From contig CM076194.1 of NCBI GenBank assembly GCA_038277395.1, positions 177,218,467 through 177,282,466 on the forward strand: a stretch of 64,000 nucleotides of DNA, written 5' to 3'. Positions 1 through 10,606 of this stretch are shown here, one piece after another. The DNA comes from Dryocosmus kuriphilus. Its lineage: Eukaryota > Arthropoda > Insecta > Hymenoptera > Cynipidae. Position 1 is the first letter of the stretch. Every line of letters begins with the position of its first letter. The notes beneath the pieces were generated by a model that had not been told where the DNA came from, ran no database searches, and saw only the letters and a list, made by a program, of their open reading frames with translations. Both the position numbers and the translations under genes were made by a program.

Positions 1-235
1 TGGGGTCGGTAGGGACACCACCTGGTATTAGGAGGGTTAACAAAGACTGACCGCGACGAGCCGCACCATCGATTACCAAAGACTGACCACGATTATGGAC
101 ACTCGGCTCGTTTTATAAGGGTGGGTGATATCCTAGCCCTCGATGATTAGTTATATATATAAGGTCACATACGTCACACTTTCATTTAATTCTCCAATGA
201 AAATTTTATAATTAGAACAGAGACTCTGGTTAGAA
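1..235. other. Unassigned sequence at window edge
   Basis: I see no gene here. The first 120 bases are moderately GC-rich and contain a short repeated phrase around AAAGACTGACC (near 44 and 78). It could be the edge of an element that continues outside the window. Confidence 0.3.
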
Positions 236-690
236 TCAAGAGTTACAGTGAAGTAAGGTTCTACAACTTTTTTTTAAATGTCTGAAATATTCCACATACT
301 TTTTTCCTGCCAAACTGCAAATTTGGTCGAGAAAATCTACTTTATTTAAAAGTGACTTACATGCATTGCCGGCAAAATCTGCAGAACAATGAATGATATC
401 GCGCATCACATTACATTTATAGCCCATTCCGAACTTCCTTTTTCACATTTAATAAGCATGTTATTGTAAATATGATTTACAACGCCAATCAGCAGTTGCA
501 GTCCAGGAGGTGGGATTATGTCAATAACATACTTATTTCTAACGCACGAAATCAATGGTTCAAATATACAATTTTCATACTTTTTTGCCTCAGATTTTTG
601 TCTTCCACTTTTCTTCCATTTTTCAAAATTATTCAAAATATCACCAATTGTTCTTAATTTGCCAGACTAATGCAAACTCCTTTTTTCTAT
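236..690 (-). pseudogene. Fragment of a repeat-encoded conserved protein, frameshifted
   Basis: Two overlapping minus-strand frames continue one protein. The first runs from about 690 to 406 and contains the proline-rich motif IIPPPGLQLLIGVVNHIY. The second runs from 427 to 236 and contains NACKSLLNKVDFL. The switch lies near 410-427, so a small indel has broken the frame. No start codon is evident upstream, where the frame meets a stop at about 690, and the piece is shorter than any complete protein of this look. From memory, similar PPPELHL...GVVN and NxCKxLL motifs recur in repeat-encoded insect proteins, but I cannot name the family. It lies just outside the 25-kb palindrome, so it is probably an older remnant. 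Confidence 0.45.
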
Positions 691-882
691 TATGCACCAA
701 GTACAAGGATAACAGTTTCCAGAAGACATCAAGTCGCAAAGAATATTGGCTAATTTGATATCAGTAGATATGAATCCCTTGAAATTTCTTATTTGTAAAA
801 GATCCCAGGAAATAGAAACGTTGTTATAATTTTAATTTTTAATATATAATAATAATATATAATAATTTTTAATTTTTTAAAT
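691..882. other. AT-rich spacer before palindrome
   Basis: Very AT-rich, with a (TAATAATATA)-like simple stretch at about 840-880 directly abutting the left end of the palindrome at 883. No coding signal. Confidence 0.4.
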
Positions 883-954
883 ATATTATGTGGCGTTTTC
901 ATAACTTCGTGTAATTAATAATGAGTATTTAACTTTGACCGATAGTAGATAATC

Positions 955-1225
955 CGAGCGATAGGACGGCCTCTGATTGGTCGAGGGTGGAGCCTAGGGG
1001 AAGGAGTGGGGGTAATGAGTGGACGTGGCCTCTCTCTGATTGGTCGACGTATGGTGGTACGTAGAGAGGAGAGGGGGTAATTAAGGGGCGTGGCCTCCCT
1101 GATTGGTTAATTACTATGCCTAATTACGAGGAGGGGGGGGGGTAATTAATGGGGTGTGGTTTCTTCTGATTGGTCGAGAGGGTGGCGAGTAATTGAAAAT
1201 GAGTGGGTGTCGTCTTTTGTTATTG
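955..1225. promoter_or_regulatory. Four tandem CCAAT/GC-box repeats near left terminus
   Basis: Four units of about 63-67 bp each carry CTGATTGG (inverted CCAAT, at about 973, 1,036, 1,099 and 1,166). The core is preceded by a GGGCGTGGCC-like GC box and followed by a G-run with TAATTA. The array is mirrored at 25,575-25,835. A repeated CCAAT plus GC-box arrangement within about 100 bp of a terminus looks like an enhancer or a terminal regulatory region. That role is inferred from the motifs only. Confidence 0.5.
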
Positions 1226-1607
1226 GATAATGAGAGTTGTCAAATTGGTGTGGAGGGGATAACTGTATCAGGGATGGTTGTCAGGGGAGTGGAGAGGGGT
1301 TGTGATTTTTTGAGAGGACCAAAACTTAGCTGGAAGGGGAGAGAACTACTTAAAATGCTATGTCAATTTACATAAGTAATAATGTAAGTACTTAACAGTA
1401 TGTACTATCTATACTACTTAATTTACCAATTAAGACTAAAAAGAATTATCTTAAAATATCTTAAGTGACGGGTAAGAATTATTTTACTAAGACTAAAAAT
1501 TAACTTAAAATATCTTAAGTGAAGGTAAGAATTATAATACTATATTTGTTTTTAATTATTTATTTAAATTCCAAAAAAAACGGCTCAAATATCAAAATCC
1601 ATTTTCA

Positions 1608-2497
1608 TATTCAAGTGCGTGTAGACAGAACAAGTTCCATTTCCTTTGTAATGTATGAGATTAAGACAGATGTAAGTTCTAAAAATACTATTTCAAAGTA
1701 TAACTCGACGAAACTTTTCTCTAGTTTAACTTGCACCTGGTTTTTAATATACGCAAATTTAAATTTAATTATATGTCGGATTAAATCCTCATTCGGTGCG
1801 TTTATTTTTCCCGAAATTATATAGTTGGCAATGGTTTCAATTAATAGATCCTTGCACAATTCAACATTTTTTATCAATCGTTCGATTCTTCTGAAGCGTT
1901 CGTCGACACACACAATTACATTTTTCAGACCCTCGAAATTCGGTTTTTTGTAGAATAACTTCTACGGTATACACCTTTGTCTTCTCTATACTGACCTCAC
2001 CATGCTGTGCGTTATGAAAACTAGTCGGTATCTTCCCAGCTGAATAGTTCGTAGATATAAAGGTGAATCTCCAAAAGAAAAGTATGCCTCTATTATATCC
2101 ATATGTTGTTGCAGTTTTGTCCAGGTTTCAGAGTCAAAGGTAAGTCCACTACCTGTACTGTTCATAAGTTTAATTGCTAGTAGAAATTTTTCATATGATT
2201 GAACTTCCAGACCGATTCGAATTGATTTGGAAAATGATTGATTAAGTCCATAAATGGTAGGTAAAATCAATTGCTGTGATGTTCTTTTTATCGTGTTTGA
2301 AGATAGAAGGATTAAGTGTTTTAAAGCTGCCTTAGTAAGAACTTGTTTAAGAGGTGTAGTCTTGGGTTTGATCCGTTTTCTTGTTGACGATCCAGGAACA
2401 GCGATATTAGTTTCAGTTATCACATCCTTCGTTTCTGTAGCCGTTGACTTTGAAAACTGAGAGTTTTGCGCTGGTTCTACCTCTGCTACACCGTTAT
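1608..2497 (-). pseudogene. Palindrome arm gene, left copy (unknown protein, broken)
   Basis: Unrecognised gene, the inverted counterpart of 24,307-25,176. The minus-strand reading includes SSTRKRIKP near the N-terminus, then IYGLNQSFSKS, LTFDSETW and YLRTIQLGRYRLVF, and ends in VLSTRT before a stop at 1,608-1,610. A deletion of roughly 60-70 bp near 2,015 removes the middle and shifts the frame, so this copy cannot make a full protein. The three in-frame stops of the right copy are absent here. The ATG used by the right copy is ATA here. Upstream at 2,564-2,571 is a TATATAAA box. The gene points out of the palindrome. No signal peptide or membrane segment is obvious. Function unknown. Confidence 0.6.
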
Positions 2498-2563
2498 TAG
2501 ACTGCGATATGATTTTGTTCAGATATAAAAATACAAATAATGTAGACTGCTTGTTTGTACGCG

Positions 2564-2571
2564 TTTATATA
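2564..2571 (-). promoter_or_regulatory. TATA box of left arm gene
   Basis: TATATAAA on the minus strand, within a block conserved with 24,156-24,163 in the other arm. The region between the box and the gene is conserved in both arms, including the candidate start-site phrase GCAGTCTACATT. Confidence 0.5.
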
Positions 2572-2599
2572 CGAAACCATATGTGGAGTGGGTTGAACA

Positions 2600-5090
2600 G
2601 ATGTTTGGAGGGGGAAAGCCCACAGTCGATGAGCGTGGGAAACGGTAATATTTCTCACATGTGTGCATGTGTGTAAATATTTTTTGTAAAGGTCAATAAA
2701 GAAAAATTTTTCTCCCTAAAAAAACGGACAAAAGAGCACGTTTAAACTATAAATCACATATGAGTTCGTATTTCTCAGAATTAAAAAAAGATTACATTCT
2801 ACACGAAAGGGTCTATCAATAAATAACTCTAGAGAACCTTACTTTCCAAAAATCATAAAAAGGAACACCTGGTAGTTATAAATCACACAAAAACAATTCG
2901 TATTTCTTAAAAAATTGAGCAAAGGACACACATGTTTAAAACGTATAAAAGAACAAATCTATAAATTACACACAAGAATTTATGTTTTCTGGAAATTAAG
3001 AAAAGAAGCACGTGCTCTGAATTATGTGCCGCGTCTGAAAAATAAAGCTCTTGTTTGACATTCGTAATATTTTAAACGATAAACATTTTAAACTGCTGGT
3101 TTCAAATATCTATAAATTTTATTTGAATTAGAAATGCAGATCCTACCATGAATATTAGCCAATCCTGCAAGTTTTTCGTAAAAAAAGCCATTAATAATAT
3201 TTCGAAAATTAAAATTTTTTTCCAAGGAAAGTTAGTTCTGAGAAAACATTTATCACAGAAAATGAACATTTTTCCGTTGGTCATCAAGTTTTTTTTTGCA
3301 TTCTCTAGCATTATTTCTTTATGCGGAAAAATCCTGTTATTTGTGTAGTTAGTTTTTTTTGTTTTCATAAAAACTGAAGATTTTTTTCGTAACTGTAAAC
3401 GAAAAAGGTTAACGTGGCATAATACAAACAATGTTTGAAAATTCTATTCAGGGGAATAGAAAAAAAATAGGTATGCTTATGATAAGAAATATTTTATCCC
3501 TGCTACTTTACATGTATAGAACGTAGATATAACAGGGTTTTTCAATCGCCAAGAAAAAACCATTGACTGGTAAACACGAGACAGAGGGGAGTGTGTTAAC
3601 AAATTTAAAATCGGTTCATATGTGTTTCTTTTGTATAAACCGGATTTTCATGTGTACATAACAAAAACTCTTTGCACAGGTATTTTTGGAACATTATTTT
3701 GAATTTTTATAATTTGTTTGACATTTTTTTAATAAGATGCTACATGCTAGAAACTGAATCATGAAGCTCAAAAAATTACTTTCAAGGGAAGGTTTTACTA
3801 CCAAGAATAATTTTTCCGTCGATCATAAAAGTTTTTCTAGTTTTTGTAAAAGTATTAATCCATTGAGTGGGCAAAACTGAAAACAGAAAATAAATTTTAA
3901 TCAAATTTTTCGCTATCATTATTGCTCAAATTTATCAAAAAGAAAAATGATCCATACAATATTTCTCTATAATTTTTGTTTTACGTAAGAAAAATGACTA
4001 CATGAAAGTTTTAGCATTGAGAGAGCAAATACCGATTATTAATAAAGTTAAAATAAAATTTCCTCTAATTACAGTACCGGTTTTGTTACATGCAAATGAA
4101 GAACAGAAAGAAAGTTTTTCCCAAAAATCGCAGGCTTGGTGGGGAAAGTCACAGGTGGTGATCGTAGGAAGAAGCATTTTGTCATACATGTACGCAAACC
4201 GGTTTTCCCTACGATCAAACAATGCATACAAGTAACCGTGTCTCCTAAAAATTACATATCCGACGAGTTTCCTATTGTCTGTCCTTCTTTCCACAACAAG
4301 AAAAAATCATTGGTAGGCGTGCATGTGAGTGGGGGATGGTGTTGACAAAGCTGAAACCGGTTTAGACATATGCTTTTTGTATGATCTGCATTTTTTAGGT
4401 ATACAGTAGGACTCACACGCAGGAGGTGGAAGCATTAATCAGAACAAAAATGATTTTTAAGAAAAGGCTTTACCACTAAAGCTTTTTTTCATCTCACATA
4501 AAGGTTTGTTTATTTTTAGATTTCTGTAAAAGTATTGTTCCTCTGCGTGAACAAAATTTACAACTGAAAATAGTTTTTAAACAAATTCTGCACTGATATT
4601 TTTGCTTAAAGTTATGGGAAATAAAAATTACCCAAACAGTGTATCTTTGTCATTAATTTTCGATGCAAAAACTCTTTCAATCGAGCATTAATTCTATAAA
4701 TTTTGCATTGAATTAGAAAGGTCTACCACGAATTTCAATCAGTCCGACAAATGTTTCATAAAAGAAAAAGCCACTGACAATATTTCGAAAATTTAAATTT
4801 TTCTCAAGAAAATTAGTTATGGGAAAACTTTTATCACAGAAAATGAAAATTTTTCCATTGGTCGTCAATCATTTTCTACATTCTCTAGCACTATTTTTTT
4901 GTGCGTAAAAATCCTTTGATTTTTATATTCGTCTTTTAATTTCAATAAAAGCTGAAAATTTTGTCATAATTGGAAGCAAAGATATTTCAACGAAGCATAA
5001 TACAAACAATGTTTGAAAATTCTATTCACTAGAACAAAAAAAATTATAATTCTGATAAAAAATATTGACTGATGTTTTTTTTTTTGAAGC
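2600..5090. repeat. Non-coding arm segment built of internal direct repeats
   Basis: No coding signal. Blocks at about 3,120-3,450 and 4,680-5,010 are diverged direct copies: both contain a TTTTTCC[GA]TTGGTC[AG]TCAA phrase and a TTCTCTAGCA phrase. Blocks at about 3,770-3,960 and 4,440-4,640 are likewise related. Motifs of the form AAACCGGTTT recur at about 4,075, 4,200 and 4,353, with weaker forms near 3,610 and 3,640. The mirrored segment is 15,790-18,090 plus 23,587-24,150. Confidence 0.6.
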
Positions 5091-5129
5091 TTATAAAATA
5101 TTTTTACATTCTCATCAGAGAAGGTATTA

Positions 5130-5310
5130 GATTTATGCAAAATTTGACTTTCGCGGATTTCATGAAATCTCCACGTTTTGAGACCTCCTGAATCCGAAAA
5201 AAACGGTTTCTACGACGGTGTCTGTCTGTCTGTTGTCGTCGTTGTTGTCGTCGTCTTTGTCGTCGTCTTCGTCGTCGTTGTCGTCGTCGTCGTCGCTGGC
5301 GTCTGTTCCC
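5130..5310. repeat. (GTC)n-like trinucleotide array, copy 1 in left arm
   Basis: GTC/GTT repeats at about 5,215-5,300 in a conserved setting: a flank with TCTCCACGTTTTGAGACC on one side and ACGATAACTTTCGAAGGAC on the other. The same setting recurs at 6,030-6,200, 15,510-15,680, 29,070-29,124 with 34,234-34,310, 34,960-35,080 and 38,990-39,130. Apparent Asp-rich or Val-rich reading frames are by-products of the repeat. Confidence 0.7.
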
Positions 5311-5439
5311 ACGATAACTTTCGAAGGACTAATCGGATTGGGTTGCGCTTTGGCACATTTCTTTAAAGCGTAAAAAGTAAGGAAGAGTTCGTTAAACCAG
5401 CCGCTTTTGACCAATGGTTATGGTTTTATCCATCAAAAA

Positions 5440-6900
5440 CCGTTTTCACAAAATCAAAAAATCCATTTTCCGGCTAAACTATGAGAGATACAAAAAAAAA
5501 ATATAAGAAAGTAAAATTGTTCATCTCAGAGAAAGCTACAAATTTTGTCCTAACCGTTTTTTGATAAAATGAACGGTTTTTGTTTTAATCAAGAAAACGC
5601 TATTAAAATTAAAAAACTCTCGTTTCCTGCCAAAATACTCAAGATACAGAAAAATGGTGAAACACAAAGTTGTTTAGTTTAAAGAGATCTACACATTTTG
5701 TTTCAACCATTTTTTGATAAAATGGACGCTTTTTGTTTTAATCGATAAAACGTTATTAAAAATCAAGATTTTCAAATTTCCCGCCAAACTATGCAAGATA
5801 CGGAAAAATAATAAAAAAACAAAGTTGTTTGCCTCGAAAAGATCTACAAATTTACTTTCTATCATTTTTTTGAGCAGAGGCGTAGTTTTTGAGTTATTCG
5901 TGAAATGTGTTATGAAATATAAAGAAAACCACTTATTATATATATATTATTATATTATTATGATATTATTATTACATTCTCATCAGAGAAGGTATTAGAT
6001 TTATGCAAAATTTGACTTTCGCGGATTTCATGAAATCTCCACGTTTTAAGACCTCCTGAATCCGAAAAAATGGTTTTTACGACCGTGTCTGTCTGTCTGT
6101 TGGCGTTGTCGTCGTTGTCGTCGTTGTCGTCGTTGTCGTTGTCGTCGTTGTCGTTGTCGTCGTTGTCGTCGTCTGTTCCCACGATAACTTTCGAAGGACT
6201 AATCGGATTGGATTGCGCTTTGGCACACTACTTTAAGGTCCAAAAAGAAAGGACGAGTTCGTTAACCAGCGGTTTTTGACCAACGGTTATGGTTTTATCC
6301 ATCAAAAACGGTTTTCACAAAATCAAAAAGTCCATTTTCCGGCTAAACTATCAGAGATACAAAAAAACGTAAGAAAGTAAAATTGTTCATCTCAAAAAAA
6401 ACAAAAATTTTGTCTTAACCGTTTTTTGATAAAATGAACGGTTTTTGCTTTAATCAAGAAAACGCTATTAAAATTAAAAAACTGTGGTTTCCCGCCAAAA
6501 TATTCAAGATACCAAAAAATGGTGAAGAACAAAGTTGTTCAATTTAAAAAGATCTACAAATTTTGTTTTAACGATTTTTTCATAAAATGCACGGTTTTTG
6601 TTTTAATCGATAAAACGTTATTAAAAATTAAAGATTTCAAATTTTCCGCCAAACTATCGAAGATACGGAAAAATAATAACAAACAAAGTTGTTCGTCTCC
6701 AAATTGTCTACAAATTTGCTCTCTATCATTTTTTTGATCAGACGCGTAGTTTTTGAGTTATTCGTGAAATATGTTATGAAATATAAAGAAAACCACTTTT
6801 CAGCAAAACTGTGCAAGATATGAGAAAATATTAACAAGCAGAATTGTTCACCTTGGAAATAGCTACAAAATTTATTTATAAGACTCATCGTTTTACTTTT
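5440..6900. repeat. Diverged ~125-bp tandem monomers and a second (GTC)n block
   Basis: Units of roughly 120-130 bp repeat a phrase around GGTTTTTGTTTTAATC, then AAAACG[CT]TATTAAAA, then CCGCCAAA, then AAGATAC. The first run is at about 5,450-5,950. A second copy of the whole module, with its own GTC array at about 6,090-6,175, occupies 5,965-6,900. The right arm has only one module, so this block is a left-arm duplication. Confidence 0.6.
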
Positions 6901-6979
6901 AAGAATCGAAATCCTGTATTGTGAAAATTTGGAAAATCACAAAGAGCTTTACCAATCTATAATGTGTTTTAAAGAAACG

Positions 6980-7239
6980 TAATTATCGAGCGCGAAGCGC
7001 GAGTGTCATGATGAGAATGTATTCCTTAAGGGCGATAGAGCCTTAAGTAAAATAATTTCTTTTGTAATTTCTAATTTAAAGGTTTATACGATCTATAAAC
7101 ACCGAGCGCGTAGCGCGAGGTGAATAATCTATCGAGCGCGAAGCGCGAGTGCCAACAGACGCGCGCCCTAGGCGCGCTCATACTTCGCGCGAAGCGCGGC
7201 GCGCGTAGCGCGCGATGAGAATGTGCCCGCGCAGCGGGC

Positions 7240-7319
<80 letters not shown>

Positions 7320-7680
7320 ACTCATCGTTTTACTTTTAAGAAACGAAATCCTGTATTGTGGAAATTTGGAAAATCACAAAGAGCTTTACCAATCTACAAT
7401 GTGTTTTTAAAAAAATGAAATTATCGAGCGCGAGGCGCAAGTGTCATGATGAGAATGTATTCCTTAAGTGTGATAGAGCCTTAAGTAAAATAATTTCTTT
7501 TGTAATTTTTAACTTAAAGGTATATACGATCCATAAACACCGAGCGCGTAGCGCGAGGTGAATAATCTATCGAGCGCGAAGCGCGAGGGCCAACAGACGC
7601 GCGCCCTAGGCGCGCTCATACTTCGCGCGAAGCGCGTGATGAGAATGTGCCCGCGAAGCGGGCAGATTTTTTTAAACATG
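6980..7680. repeat. GC-rich palindromic motif cluster with (TA)n
   Basis: GC-rich palindromes such as GAGCGCGAAGCGCGAG and GCCCGCGAAGCGGGC occur at about 6,987, 7,103, 7,133, 7,180-7,215, 7,228, 7,425, 7,540, 7,570, 7,622 and 7,650, set in AT-rich DNA. A (TA)n tract fills 7,248-7,317. The sequence after the tract (7,318-7,680) duplicates 6,880-7,240. The right arm has a reduced version at 14,748-14,805. Confidence 0.75.
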
Positions 7681-9180
7681 TTTGTCACAATTTAATCAGT
7701 AAGATTTAAAAGAGCAGAAAATGATTTCTTATAGATAGAGTTGTACACTTTTTTGAAATGTTGTAAACTCTTATTTTTCTTTTTACTCTAAATATTTTAA
7801 AACAATTTTCCCTATTATTTTCCTGGTTAAGAAGTCATTTTAAAGTTTGAATCGTAGATACTTTTATAAATATGTTTGATATTTTGTATTTTTTCATTTT
7901 ATTTTTTTCTCTAGTTGTTGTAATAAAATATTGTTCATTTATTTATTTTTCAAATGTTTTAAAGATTAAAAATGATTTACATTAGACTGGTGTATGTTTT
8001 TAAAAATTTGTACCATCTCTGGTGGTTCTAATAAAATATTTTTCAATCATTTATTTTTAAAAACTCGAACGATTAAAAAAGCTTTCCTAAAGTCTATTTT
8101 TATGCTTTTTAAAATTTTGTAAGACTTTTTTCTTTTCTTTTTCTACACAAAGAATCACAATATTAATCAAAAATAAGTTTTGGAAATACTTGCAAGTATT
8201 TGACTGTTTATAATTGATTTACAGTATTGGAAAAGCTTTTGTATTAAATTGTGATTGATATATTTTTTTAACTTGTAAAATATTTCTTTAAATATGTTTG
8301 TCATAATATATACAATAAGATTCAAAAGAGTACAATATGTTTTCTTATAGATACTGTTGTACACTTTTTTGAAACGTTGGAAAAAATTTTTTTCATTTTC
8401 CATTTATTCTAATTATTTTAAAACAATTTTCCCGTTTATTTCCCTGGTTAAGAAGTCTTTCTAAAGTTTGAATCGTAGATATTTTTATAAATATGTATGT
8501 TTGATTAAATTTGCTTAATATGTTTTTCTCGTTTTCGTTTTTTAAATTTTATTTGATTTTTTTCTCTAGTGCTTGTAATCAAATATTTTTCATTCATTTA
8601 TTTTTAAAAGGTTTTAAAGATTAAAAATGATTCACTAGAGCCTGGTTTATGTTTTATGGTTTATGTACAATTTTTTGAAATATTGTAAAAAAATTTCCAT
8701 TTTCCTTTTACGCTAAATATTTTAAAACAATTTTCTCTATGATTCTCCTGGTTAAGAAGTTTTTTAAAAGTTTGGCTCGTAGATATTGTTATACATAAAT
8801 ATGTTTGATAAAATTTGCTCAATACTTTTTTCTCGTTTTTTTTTTTAAATTTTATTTTTTTCTCTAGTGGTTGCAATAAAATATTTTTCATACATTTATT
8901 TTCAAAAGGTTTTGAGGATTAAAAATCCTTTACTAGAGTCTGGTTTATGTTTTTAAAACTTTATTTTTTTCTCTAGTGGCTCTAATAATATATTTATCAA
9001 TCAATTATTTTTAAAAATTTGAAATATTAAAAATCCTTTACTAGAATCTGGTTTATGCATTTTAAAATTTTGTAAGATTTATTTATTTTCTTTTTCAACA
9101 CAGAAGAATCACAATATTTATGAAAAATATGTTCTAAAAATATTTTTAAATATTTAGCTGCTCATAATTATTCGGCTACT
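7681..9180. repeat. AT-rich tandem units, left arm
   Basis: A unit of roughly 600 bp begins with an ATGTTTGTCA phrase at about 7,678 and again at 8,295, followed by GTACACTTTTTTGAAA, CAATTTTCCC and CTGGTTAAGAAGT. A third partial unit starts at about 8,660. Small Lys/Asn/Ile/Phe-rich frames here (8,167-8,403, 8,661-8,891) have counterparts in the other arm. They follow base composition and I do not call them genes. Mirrored at 12,900-14,730. Confidence 0.6.
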
Positions 9181-9337
9181 ATAACTAGAAGTTTGTCAAA
9201 TAATAATAAATTTTTCTATTTTAATTTTACACATAACGAAAATATAATGTTGCTGGCTAACGCAGCAGCTGTGAAGCCTTTGCATTATTCTCATAATGGT
9301 TAAAACATAGTCTACGAAGATGAGTCTACTACGGAAA

Positions 9338-9371
<34 letters not shown>

Positions 9372-9545
9372 AGTGGGTGTGAGAGAGAGTGAGAGAGAGC
9401 GGTTGTCTGGGGTGGCGGCGCGCCGCAACCCCTGTCAACCGCCGTGGAGCAGGCGTTGTCGTGGGCGGGGACGGGGGCGGCGGTGACTGCGTCGGTAACC
9501 ATGTCTCCTTATGAGCTCATAGGAGACATGGGCGGGGTGTTTAAG
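9338..9545. repeat. (GA)n tract and GC-rich island with palindrome, left arm
   Basis: A GA-repeat at about 9,341-9,368 leads into a GC-rich island at about 9,405-9,500 that ends in a near-perfect 33-nt palindrome at 9,499-9,531 centred on TATGAGCTCATA. The counterpart is 12,541-12,720. The island stands out sharply from the AT-rich surroundings. Confidence 0.7.
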
Positions 9546-9604
9546 CTAATATTTTGGTTTTTAGCTACTATTTGCAGTTAACCAGCTGATTGACACGCGG
9601 CCGT

Positions 9605-9640
9605 TGCAACCAGACTAATAAGCTTATTGGCCTGGTTGCG
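9605..9640. repeat. Second palindrome near centre (left)
   Basis: GCAACCAG and CTGGTTGC arms surround a core of AATAAGCTTATT with small mismatches. The inverted counterpart is 12,431-12,466. Together with 9,499-9,531 it puts two stem-forming sites close to the inner end of each arm. Confidence 0.6.
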
Positions 9641-9669
9641 TTTAAGTGAAATAAATAAGAACAAGTATA

Positions 9670-10606
9670 CGAGGTGTGATTGAAAAGTAAGGTGACTTTT
9701 TATTTTTATCAAAAAATATTTATTTATTCATCAATATTGATATTGTCCCCTTCAAAGTAATCCCCCTCGGATATAATACATTTTTGCCAGCGCTTTTTCC
9801 AATCCTCAAAGCATTTCTGATAAGCACTTTTTGTATAGCCTTCAGCTTTTCCAGCGATGCGGTCTTTATCTACTCAATCGTCACAAAGCGCCGTCCTTTC
9901 ATGGCTCTTTCCAGTTTTGGAAACAGGAAAAAGTCGCAGGGAGGCAAATCTGGTGAATACGGTGGCTGAGGCATGATTATGGTGTTATTATTGGACAAAA
10001 AATTACGAACAAGCAATGACGTGTGAGCTGGCGCATTATCGTGGTTTCGGAACAAACTTCACTGACACACGTCTCATGCCCAAAATATCCCTAAAATTGC
10101 TTGGCACGAGCCAAGCGAGATGCCGACATTATCAGCAACTTTTCTAGTGGTAAGTCGACGATTCGCCAACACTATTTTCTTCACTTCTTCAACGTTTTCA
10201 TCAGTTGTTGACGAGCTGGGACGTCCAGGGCGAGCTTCGTCATTAACATCTTCTCGGCCTTCCCCAAAGAGCTTGTACCACATATAAACATTTGTTTTAC
10301 TCAGAGTACACTCACCGTATGCCACTGCCAACATTTCAAGTATTTCGGAGCACTTAATTCCATTTTTTACACAAAATTGGATGCAAATTCTTTGATCCAT
10401 TTTTTTTCGACTGCAGAAAATCGCCGAGCACGCAAAACACTTCTAACCTTTATGCCTCTCACAAACAAACAAAAAACGCTATATAGCTGAAACTGCGCGC
10501 ATATGTTTGGGACGAGTGTACCAACATAAGAAAAAAAGAAAACGAATATCGACTGTACGCATCCCGCGAAATTCAAAAAGTCACCTTAATTTTCGATCAC
10601 ACCTCG
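9670..10606 (-). mobile_element. Internally deleted mariner transposon (937 bp)
   Basis: The termini are inverted repeats (CGAGGTGTGATTGAAAAGT at the left, the reverse complement of CGAGGTGTGATCGAAAATT at the right), flanked by TA target duplications at 9,668-9,669 and 10,607-10,608. The right arm keeps the uninterrupted site at 12,396-12,411, and removing the element plus one TA restores it exactly. At 937 bp it is shorter than the usual ~1.3 kb for mariner. It is a non-autonomous derivative, inserted after the palindrome formed. Confidence 0.92.
9870..10400 (-). pseudogene. Mariner transposase with internal deletion
   Basis: The N-terminal part (10,400-10,074) has the paired helix-turn-helix DNA-binding region, with RICIQFCVKNGIKCSEI, GRPSSSTTDENV and a second helix set ending near VGISLGSCQAIL. 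The C-terminal part (10,055-9,870) has HDNAPAHTS and YSPDLPPCDFFLFPKL, the second catalytic aspartate region and the hallmark motif of mariner DD34D transposases. The central segment that should carry the first catalytic aspartate is missing, consistent with a deletion of several hundred bases, and the frame shifts across the join. It cannot be catalytically active. Complete transposases of this family are about 340-350 residues; about 170 remain. Confidence 0.9.

Noticed and set aside
5160..5414. Asp-rich and Val-rich reading frames in GAC/GTC arrays (also near 6.1, 15.6 and 38.9 kb)
   Set aside because: They are translations of a trinucleotide repeat that varies in length between modules, with no conserved protein around it.
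7100..7240. GC-rich palindromes as bacterial contamination (REP-like elements)
   Set aside because: They are embedded in the same AT-rich eukaryotic repeats in both palindrome arms and beyond, so they belong to this genome.
7071..7325. Tyr-Ile repeat frames over (TA)n tracts (also 62.3-62.5 kb)
   Set aside because: By-products of microsatellites.
8167..8403. Small Lys/Asn/Ile/Phe-rich frame with a counterpart in the other arm (14,014-14,253)
   Set aside because: Its conservation follows from the arm duplication. The same composition appears in neighbouring repeat units and no start context or domain is seen.
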